From contig CAZOEW010000025.1 in NCBI GenBank assembly GCA_964578935.1, positions 1 to 27,664 of the forward strand: 27,664 nt of DNA, read 5' to 3'. Made by a program: the position numbers and the translations under genes. Of this stretch, positions 23,201 to 27,664 are shown in pieces. The stretch is from JAQYVL01 sp964578935. GTDB lineage: Bacteria > Desulfobacterota > Desulfobacteria > Desulfobacterales > SURF-7. Under the pieces are notes generated by a model that was given only the letters and a program-made list of their open reading frames with translations, was not told the DNA's origin and ran no database searches. Each line of letters starts with the position of its first letter. Within the stretch, counting starts at the first letter, position 1.

Positions 23201-23626
23201 TCATTTTTTTACATAAATGCCCTTTGCTCCGCTCTTGATATCTCCCCGCTTTTTTGCCTTGTAAACAAGATTGGATATCTTTTTAGCATCATAGCCGGTC
23301 TTTTTAATCAACGTTTCTACATCAACACCCTTCTGGCTTCGCTTAATGATTCCGACAACCGTTTCAATCGCAGTAGCGGATGCCTTTTTGGCTGGAGTCT
23401 TTTTGACTGGAGCCTTTTTAGCGGCTTTCTTTTTAGCCGGAGCTTTTTTTGCAGTTGTTTTTTTAACAACCTTCTTTTTAGCCGCTTTCTTTTTGATGGC
23501 TTTTGGTTTCGCAGTTTTCGTTGTCTTTAAGGCTTTCTCAACCTCTTTTACAAGTTTTTCAGCTTTGGTGCCGAGTGCTTTCAATTCCCTGGAAACAGAC
23601 TCTAAACCTTTTTTAAGATTTTTCAT
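23201..23626 (-). CDS. Histone H1-like protein, lysine-rich with C-terminal winged helix
   Basis: At 141 aa this has three parts. An N-terminal charged helix (about 1-35, ELKALGTKAEKLVKEVEK) probably dimerises. A middle section (about 36-85) is almost only Lys, Ala, Pro and Thr in PAKKA/KKAPVKK-type repeats, like the tails of eukaryotic H1 and bacterial Hc1/AlgR3-type proteins. A C-terminal segment (about 86-141: TAIETVVGIIKRSQKGVDVE, then LIKKTGYDAKKISNLVYKAK) reads as a winged helix-turn-helix. It should bind DNA non-specifically and compact the nucleoid. AAGGAGG precedes the ATG. It lies 26 bases downstream of an HU gene on the same strand, a probable two-gene nucleoid-protein operon. Confidence 0.85.
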   Translation of the reverse strand: MKNLKKGLESVSRELKALGTKAEKLVKEVEKALKTTKTAKPKAIKKKAAKKKVVKKTTAKKAPAKKKAAKKAPVKKTPAKKASATAIETVVGIIKRSQKGVDVETLIKKTGYDAKKISNLVYKAKKRGDIKSGAKGIYVKK

Positions 23627-23652
23627 GGTTACCGATTCCTCCTTTTTGATTC

Positions 23653-23928
23653 TTAATAATCAACTCTGTCTTTGAGCTCTTTTCCACATTTAAAAAACGG
23701 CAGTTTTTTGGGTGCTACTGTTACATTTTCACCTGTTTTAGGGTTTCTACCTGTATATGCCTTATAGTTCTTGACATAAAAAGAGCATAATCCACGAATT
23801 TCAACTCGATCGCCTGCCGCAAGTGATTCAGACATTTGATCAAAAAAAATTTTTACAATTGTTCCTGCCTCGGATTTGGAAATTCCGGTTTTCTCTTTGA
23901 GTCTGCTTATTAGTTCCATTTTGTTCAT
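23653..23928 (-). CDS. HU/IHF-family DNA-binding protein
   Basis: The ATG at 23928 is preceded by GGGAG at eight bases and gives 91 aa; an upstream reading from 23952 adds eight unsupported residues. The fold is canonical: two helices from ELISRLKEKTGISKSEAGT, then a strand and arm region with RVEIRGLCSFYVKNYKAYTGRNPKTG, the arm tip being RNP, and a closing helix (FKCGKELKDRV). It is a DNA-bending nucleoid protein that dimerises. The arm with RNPKTGE is shared by HU and IHF, so which it is cannot be decided. It leads the operon with the H1-like gene, and a very good promoter lies at 24029-24057 with palindromes on both sides. Confidence 0.93.
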   Translation of the reverse strand: MNKMELISRLKEKTGISKSEAGTIVKIFFDQMSESLAAGDRVEIRGLCSFYVKNYKAYTGRNPKTGENVTVAPKKLPFFKCGKELKDRVDY

Positions 23929-24017
23929 ATGCGTATCTCCCTTTTCAGGCAATTACATTTTACTCTTAATTCCGGAGTATCTGTTGATCTGTGATGCGGT
24001 GCAGCTCATACTTTTTG

Positions 24018-24073
24018 TATTATCGATAATAATATTTGCATGTTGTATTTTTGTCAAGAGATTATCGAATAAT
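24018..24073. promoter_or_regulatory. Paired palindromic operators bracketing the HU promoter
   Basis: TATTATCGATAATA (24018-24031) is a perfect 14-bp palindrome overlapping the -10 element. A near-copy, ATTATCGAATAAT (24061-24073), lies three bases upstream of the -35. The centres are about 42 bp apart, four helical turns, so a repressor could bind on one face at both sites. Confidence 0.6.
24029..24057 (-). promoter_or_regulatory. Strong sigma-70 promoter for the HU/H1-like operon
   Basis: On the minus strand TTGACA (24052-24057) is perfect, followed after exactly 17 bases by TATTAT (24029-24034, five of six). A leader of about 95 bases follows before the HU start. Confidence 0.8.
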
Positions 24074-24154
24074 ATTGAGATATTAAATAATTTTTTATTC
24101 ACCTTCATCAAAAAATAAGCTGACATTCTGTATAAACCCTTGCCGGCCATGCTT

Positions 24155-24244
24155 TTAAAAAGTTTCTTCTTCCCTTTTCACATCTTCAAGAATCACCCTT
24201 TTTTCCATGAAAACAGCAGAAGTGAATGAAAATTCCATCTTCAT
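24155..24244 (-). CDS. Possible 29-aa small protein or remnant
   Basis: An ATG at 24244 opens 29 codons ending in TAA; the product starts MKMEFSFTSAVF and ends EEETF. GAGGAG lies about ten bases upstream. It begins 52 bases after the end of the crotonase gene on the same strand, so it could be an operon tail or the broken start of a longer gene. The composition is protein-like, but there is no recognised family. Confidence 0.25.
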   Translation of the reverse strand: MKMEFSFTSAVFMEKRVILEDVKREEETF

Positions 24245-24295
24245 ACACGTTATACTCCTCTATCGGGGAAGGGTTTCAGAACAAAACGGTCATTC

Positions 24296-25114
24296 CTATG
24301 TGCCGGTGAATTCAGGTTTTCTTTTCTGACTAAATGCCGTTACAGCCTCAAAAAGATCATTGGAAGGCATAATATTCGCGCTCATTGAAGCGACATATTT
24401 GAGACCGTCATCGACAGACTTTCCGATACCAAAATTAAGCACATCTTTTGAAGCCATTACAGCAAGAGGAGAACTCTCTGCAATCTCGATGGCCATTTTT
24501 TCAGCTCCAATCATGAGTTCAGCCCTATCTTTGAAAACATGATTCACAAGCAGGATTTCCCTGGCTCGATTCGCGTCGATATCTTTTGCAGTATATGCCA
24601 GTTCTCTTGCAATTCCCTGTCCGACAATATGAGGTATCCGCTGCAAAACCCCTACGTCCGCGACAAAACTGACCTTGGCCTCCCGGAGAGAAAAAATCGC
24701 ATCCGCGCTGCACAGTCTGATGTCACAGGCAGTAATCAGATCAAGACCGGCTCCTATACATTTGCCATGTACAGCGGCGATGATTGGTTTTCTGCATTTT
24801 TCAAGGCACGAAAGGCCCTCCTGCAGTTTAAAAATTTTTCTCAGCAGCTTTAATTTTAATCCCCCCATCTGTTCCTTAACCATCAGTTCCGGAAGCTCGG
24901 GCATCATCCCGACGAGATCGATTCCCGCAGTGAATAGCTTTGCCTTCGATGCGATAACAGCCACTCTGATCTCATCATCCTCATCGAGATCCCGGCAGAT
25001 CGGAATAAGTTCTTCCCACGCGGGTGGATTCATGGCATTTAATTTTTCAGGCCTGTTGAGATATATCCATGCAATAGGCGGTTTTTTGTCAACCAGATAA
25101 AAATCATATTTCAT
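24296..25114 (-). CDS. Enoyl-CoA hydratase/isomerase family, dienoyl-CoA isomerase-like
   Basis: From the ATG at 25114 (GGGAG upstream) the protein has 272 aa; the longer frame to 25156 is not family-like. It has the crotonase fold with FTAGIDL (oxyanion hole strand) and AAVHGKCIGAGLDLITACDIR (second oxyanion strand). The segment DLITACDIRLCSADAIF followed by EAKVSFVADVGVLQRIP matches delta3,5-delta2,4-dienoyl-CoA isomerases, in which an Asp, a Glu and a second Asp act together; all three positions are acidic here. Simple hydratases have a Glu where this one has the AADVG-like Asp. It probably moves double bonds of unsaturated acyl-CoAs during beta-oxidation, though related anaerobic ring-degradation enzymes share these residues. 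Confidence 0.85.
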   Translation of the reverse strand: MKYDFYLVDKKPPIAWIYLNRPEKLNAMNPPAWEELIPICRDLDEDDEIRVAVIASKAKLFTAGIDLVGMMPELPELMVKEQMGGLKLKLLRKIFKLQEGLSCLEKCRKPIIAAVHGKCIGAGLDLITACDIRLCSADAIFSLREAKVSFVADVGVLQRIPHIVGQGIARELAYTAKDIDANRAREILLVNHVFKDRAELMIGAEKMAIEIAESSPLAVMASKDVLNFGIGKSVDDGLKYVASMSANIMPSNDLFEAVTAFSQKRKPEFTGT

Positions 25115-25265
25115 ATTTTTCTCCCATTTTGAATGTGTACTCCTCAAATAAAACAACAGAAGGGTAATCGCCTTCTAAAAGAAATCTTGCGCTTCAGGGA
25201 GTCGCTGTTTTTTCCCCATGCCACGCAGCGTTGCGCTATCTTATCCTGAGACGCCTCTCCTCGAA

Positions 25266-25281
25266 AAGGAACTGGTTCCTT
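25266..25281. terminator. Hairpin below the small membrane protein gene
   Basis: AAGGAAC (25266-25272), two bases, then GTTCCTT (25275-25281) forms a 7-bp stem followed on the minus strand by TTTTCG. It is a possible weak terminator 14 bases past the small membrane gene; the two-base loop is tight. Confidence 0.35.
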
Positions 25282-25294
25282 GAAAAGATCTCGG

Positions 25295-25441
25295 CTATTT
25301 TTGAATCGACTCGGTGGCGGTTTTTTCTTTCTGATGCTCGGTATAGATGACATGAGCGGTTTTTGTCGCCAGTGCGATCAGATAAAGTGTGATAATGATT
25401 ACAACGATAATATGAAATTTTTCTTTTATTTTTTCAATCAT
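25295..25441 (-). CDS. Small single-span membrane protein (48 aa), unrecognised
   Basis: The ATG at 25441 opens 48 codons to a TAG at 25295. The layout is a short basic-amphipathic start (MIEKIKEKFH), one hydrophobic helix (IIVVIIITLYLIALA, about 11-25) and a polar tail (TKTAHVIYTEHQKEKTATES). This is the classic form of a bacterial small inner-membrane protein with its C terminus probably outside. GGGG lies nine bases upstream, a weak ribosome binding site. It lies between the porin and the crotonase genes on the same strand, and its promoter is not obvious. The frame has protein-like composition and clear hydrophobic/polar zoning, but there is no family assignment. Confidence 0.55.
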   Translation of the reverse strand: MIEKIKEKFHIIVVIIITLYLIALATKTAHVIYTEHQKEKTATESIQK

Positions 25442-25524
25442 GGTTTAACCCCGTTTATTATCCCCAAAGAAGGTCCCGCAACCGGTTCTACCAATTATTG
25501 AAACGTGTTTCAAGTCAATCCGAC

Positions 25525-25564
25525 AAAAAAGGGCTGTTTCATCATGCATATGATAAAACAGCCC
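25525..25564 (-). terminator. Rho-independent terminator of the porin gene
   Basis: GGGCTGTTT-C-ATCAT pairs with ATGAT-A-AAACAGCCC around GCAT: 14 pairs with one mismatch. On the minus strand the stem is followed by TTTTTTGTC, giving a textbook terminator 30 bases past the porin stop. Confidence 0.88.
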
Positions 25565-25595
25565 CATGATATTTTGCTATAATGCTGATGTGTCG

Positions 25596-26936
25596 TCAGA
25601 AGCTGTATGTGACTTTTGCCGCGTACAGAAACCAGTCTTCTTCATACTGGCGTGTTCCGTCGGTAGGAGGGGGATTGTCTGCCCCGAGTATGACGGCTGT
25701 GCCATTCATCATATGGCCTTCCAGTTTGAACACCCAGTTTTCGTTGATATCAAACCGCGTTGTAAGACAGGCATCTTTCAGCCATGCCCGATGCTCCGGT
25801 TCCGAGGGAAAACTCAGCACACGCTTTTTTCCGTCGCGATCATCATCATTTCGGTAATACTCCGAGTAATATGCCCCGAGCTCAAACCAGTAGGTGAAAC
25901 GGTAGGAGGCGCTTCCATAATATCCGATCGAATCGAACTCCGGTATTTTATAAATTCCACCCGGATATACTGAACCAAGAAGATTATTCGCGATGCTGAT
26001 GTTGTAGGTTATCTGTGAATACTCGGCAGCAAGCACCAGATTGTTCCAGGTAAACTCGGCCGAGCCGGTCAGGTTCCTGCCTTTGACCTCAAATGTTGTC
26101 GGAAAGGATTGAAATGTGACCCCTGCTGTGGAAAGCGAATTTGCGAGGTCTGCGTATGAGGGGTCAAACTGTGCGAGTAGGGTCGGACTGATTGTTGTGG
26201 ATGCACTGGCTTCAAAAAAATATTCAAACGTACTCCCGCCGAGAACAAGCCCTTCCAGCGGGGTATTCCATTTCAGGGCGCCTGTGTAAGTATAGTCGAC
26301 ATTCACCTCTTTCAGATCGACTTCTCCCGGGAAATCCTCACTGACCTGATCTTTCAGGAGTTTTGCCGGACCCTGATCCGGAGCCATGTTCATCGACCCG
26401 TACTGGATATCATAGGAAAGGCTCCCGACAACGCTCATGGGAACATTTCCATACAAGCCGGCGCCCTGCAAGTTTGCCGATGTCTCCCGCCACGCTTCGT
26501 TATATACACCCTGCGGCATGAAAATACTGGTTCGGAGCATATCGACATCCCGGGATTCGTTATACAGGCCGTTTACCCACTTCATGTTTCCGGCACGGAT
26601 GCCAAACCAGTCCCGCAGTCGGTAATCCGCGATCGCCCAGTCCAGACGCACTTCATTATTGCCGATGTCCCCCATATCACGGGCGAAAAACTGTACTCCC
26701 ATGCGAAGTTTTTCCATTACGTCTGCGGAAAAGTTGATTCCCATCTCATTAAACTGGGTTGTCCCTTTCTCTGTGTCCGCGAAAAAGTTATTGTCGCTGC
26801 TTTTCAGATAGCCCTGAGAGATAAAAGCATGTACCTCGATACCACCGAGATTATCAAAGTCCATGGCCTGTACCGGGTTGATGAAACCCAACAGGATGGT
26901 AATCAGAACCGGAAATATTTTTTTCATAATATTCAT
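25596..26936 (-). CDS. Outer-membrane porin-like beta-barrel protein
   Basis: At 446 aa it has an N-terminal signal peptide (MNIMKKIFPVLITILLGFINPVQA, cleavage near A24). The mature part is rich in alternating hydrophobic and polar strands with aromatic girdles (RLDWAIADYRLRDWFGIRAG, YYGSASYRFTYWFELGAYYS) and ends in KVTYSF, with the C-terminal phenylalanine recognised by the outer-membrane assembly machinery. AGGAGG precedes the ATG by seven bases. It is 125 bases downstream of a PstS-like periplasmic protein on the same strand, and the two probably form one operon. A substrate cannot be read from sequence; in this arrangement an anion such as phosphate is a guess. A strong terminator follows. 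Confidence 0.85.
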   Translation of the reverse strand: MNIMKKIFPVLITILLGFINPVQAMDFDNLGGIEVHAFISQGYLKSSDNNFFADTEKGTTQFNEMGINFSADVMEKLRMGVQFFARDMGDIGNNEVRLDWAIADYRLRDWFGIRAGNMKWVNGLYNESRDVDMLRTSIFMPQGVYNEAWRETSANLQGAGLYGNVPMSVVGSLSYDIQYGSMNMAPDQGPAKLLKDQVSEDFPGEVDLKEVNVDYTYTGALKWNTPLEGLVLGGSTFEYFFEASASTTISPTLLAQFDPSYADLANSLSTAGVTFQSFPTTFEVKGRNLTGSAEFTWNNLVLAAEYSQITYNISIANNLLGSVYPGGIYKIPEFDSIGYYGSASYRFTYWFELGAYYSEYYRNDDDRDGKKRVLSFPSEPEHRAWLKDACLTTRFDINENWVFKLEGHMMNGTAVILGADNPPPTDGTRQYEEDWFLYAAKVTYSF

Positions 26937-27061
26937 TATATAGCCTCCTCGTTCACCTCTCTGACTTCCGAGAACTTTTCATATAAGAAAGCATCCGTTA
27001 AGGGCGTGCCTTCATCAACAAGACATATAATAGGAACAATGTATCTGTAAAGAAATATCAT

Positions 27062-27499
27062 TTAATTTACCTTGAGAACCTTTATCTTGTCTGTAATGAT
27101 TTTAGACGAAATATAGCCGATCGCGCCTTTTGTACTCGCGACATAATCGATCAGTTTTTCCTGTGTTTTGAAAGATCTCGGTTTGGTACCTTTTCCGGTA
27201 AAAATCTGCTTTTTCCAGTGTCGTGAATACTGTTCCGGAGTTCTTTTCACAAACTCCTTGAGAAATCCCTGATGGATCTTGCTTTGCGGAAGCGTGACAA
27301 ATGTAATCTTCTGATTATCCTCCCACCTTGTCATCTTTCCGGTGAAAATATTTTTAATATCTTCTTTGTTTAACATATCGGTGGGAACGCTTTTATTCGT
27401 TATGATCACGACTTCATCAGCATCGCCCATGCGTGGGAATAAAAAAAAGATTCCAACAATAAAAACCGTGATTAAAGCTGTAATCCGTTTACGATTCAT
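27062..27499 (-). CDS. PstS-like periplasmic substrate-binding-domain protein (single lobe)
   Basis: The ATG at 27499 has GGGAG at seven bases and gives 145 aa; the frame continues to 27541. The start has a basic segment and a hydrophobic helix (ITALITVFIVGIFFLF), a signal peptide or anchor, then EVVIITNKSVP, LNKEDIKNIFTGKMTRWEDN and KGAIGYISSKI. The order 'LxxxDIxxIFxGKxxxW...GAIGY' is the signature of PstS-like phosphate-binding folds. It is much shorter than PstS (over 300 aa), so only part of the two-lobe protein is present; such small proteins often sit near porins and kinases as sensors rather than transporters. No ABC transporter genes follow. The pairing with the porin suggests uptake or sensing of a small anion; this is inference. 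Confidence 0.82.
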   Translation of the reverse strand: MNRKRITALITVFIVGIFFLFPRMGDADEVVIITNKSVPTDMLNKEDIKNIFTGKMTRWEDNQKITFVTLPQSKIHQGFLKEFVKRTPEQYSRHWKKQIFTGKGTKPRSFKTQEKLIDYVASTKGAIGYISSKIITDKIKVLKVN

Positions 27500-27640
27500 G
27501 ATTGATCTCCCTGCACGCCTGATTATCGGACTGATTAACAATTTAACCGCCCTGAATAATTCTTCCCGTTTTCATTTTGGTTTTGAAAGTCCGTAGCACG
27601 ATATAATGTGGATGTAAACACAAAATCTACATGATAAAGT

Positions 27641-27664
27641 ATGTTTGAAAAAATTAATAAAAAA
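27641..27664 (+). CDS. Possible start of a plus-strand gene running off the window
   Basis: ATG at 27641 opens eight codons (MFEKINKK) with no stop before the window ends. A TATAAT lies at 27602-27607. There is no clear Shine-Dalgarno. The charged N terminus would suit a membrane sensor such as a kinase or chemoreceptor, but nothing confirms it. Confidence 0.25.

Larger units (their letters stand above)
23929..24295. other. Promoter region of the HU operon and a doubtful mini-gene
   Basis: This stretch contains the HU promoter, two related palindromes and a possible 29-aa reading frame at 24155-24244. The rest has no feature I can support. Confidence 0.5.

Noticed and set aside
23346..23675. 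109-codon plus-strand frame rich in Ala, Phe and Val
   Set aside because: It is the antisense of the lysine-rich H1-like repeats, which produces a hydrophobic shadow.
25566..25973. 135-codon plus-strand frame
   Set aside because: It is antisense to the end of the porin-like gene, which has a signal peptide, a C-terminal Phe and a terminator.
1..27664. CRISPR arrays, tRNA or rRNA genes, transposase genes
   Set aside because: I found no regularly spaced repeats, no T-loop-like GGTTCRANTCC segments with flanking acceptor stems, and no transposase motifs; only the N gap could hide one.

Overview
This window looks like chromosomal DNA from a Desulfobacterota member, probably a Desulfobacterales-type sulfate reducer. 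That placement is inference: it rests on the AT-leaning base composition, two sigma-54 activators, PilZ and HD-GYP proteins, a fused B12-dependent acyl-CoA mutase beside a thiolase and a hydroxyacyl-CoA dehydrogenase, and a lysine-rich histone H1-like protein next to HU. No marker gene fixes the taxon. I see no rRNA, tRNA, CRISPR array or intact insertion sequence. A run of exactly 100 Ns at 6068-6167 marks an assembly join of unknown true length.

Left part (1-7.3 kb): the end of a PilZ (c-di-GMP receptor) gene with an arginine-rich tail; a ParA-type ATPase with a small ribbon-helix-helix partner on the minus strand; a CheY-like receiver followed by a receiver-less sigma-54 activator, together resembling an NtrC protein split into two genes; a convergent GAF-AAA+-Fis activator; an unlisted 53-aa protein whose DRR-rich motif echoes the PilZ tail; the assembly gap; and a SprT-like/DUF2786 protein.

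Middle part (7.4-14.9 kb): mostly minus-strand housekeeping and envelope genes: a YhbY-type RNA-binding protein, a STAS-like unknown, a short UvrD/PcrA-like helicase, a membrane-anchored M23 peptidase and a metallophosphoesterase. Then, on the plus strand, a receiver-HD-GYP c-di-GMP phosphodiesterase preceded by a near-consensus sigma-54 promoter, and a small membrane-anchored unknown.

Acyl-CoA block (15-21.4 kb): a fused isobutyryl-CoA mutase (IcmF) and a TetR regulator on the minus strand, with a promoter and an 18-bp operator just upstream of the regulator. Divergently transcribed are an acetyl-CoA acetyltransferase and a 3-hydroxybutyryl-CoA dehydrogenase. Together they would join isobutyryl/butyryl-CoA interconversion to the last steps of butyrate beta-oxidation under one regulator; the link is inferred.

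Right part (21.5-27.7 kb): NAD synthase whose stop codon lies inside a long terminator/REP-like hairpin, dihydrofolate reductase, the H1-like and HU pair behind a strong promoter bracketed by palindromes, a dienoyl-CoA-isomerase-like crotonase, a 48-aa single-span membrane protein, an outer-membrane porin-like barrel, and a PstS-like periplasmic protein. A further plus-strand gene may begin in the last bases.
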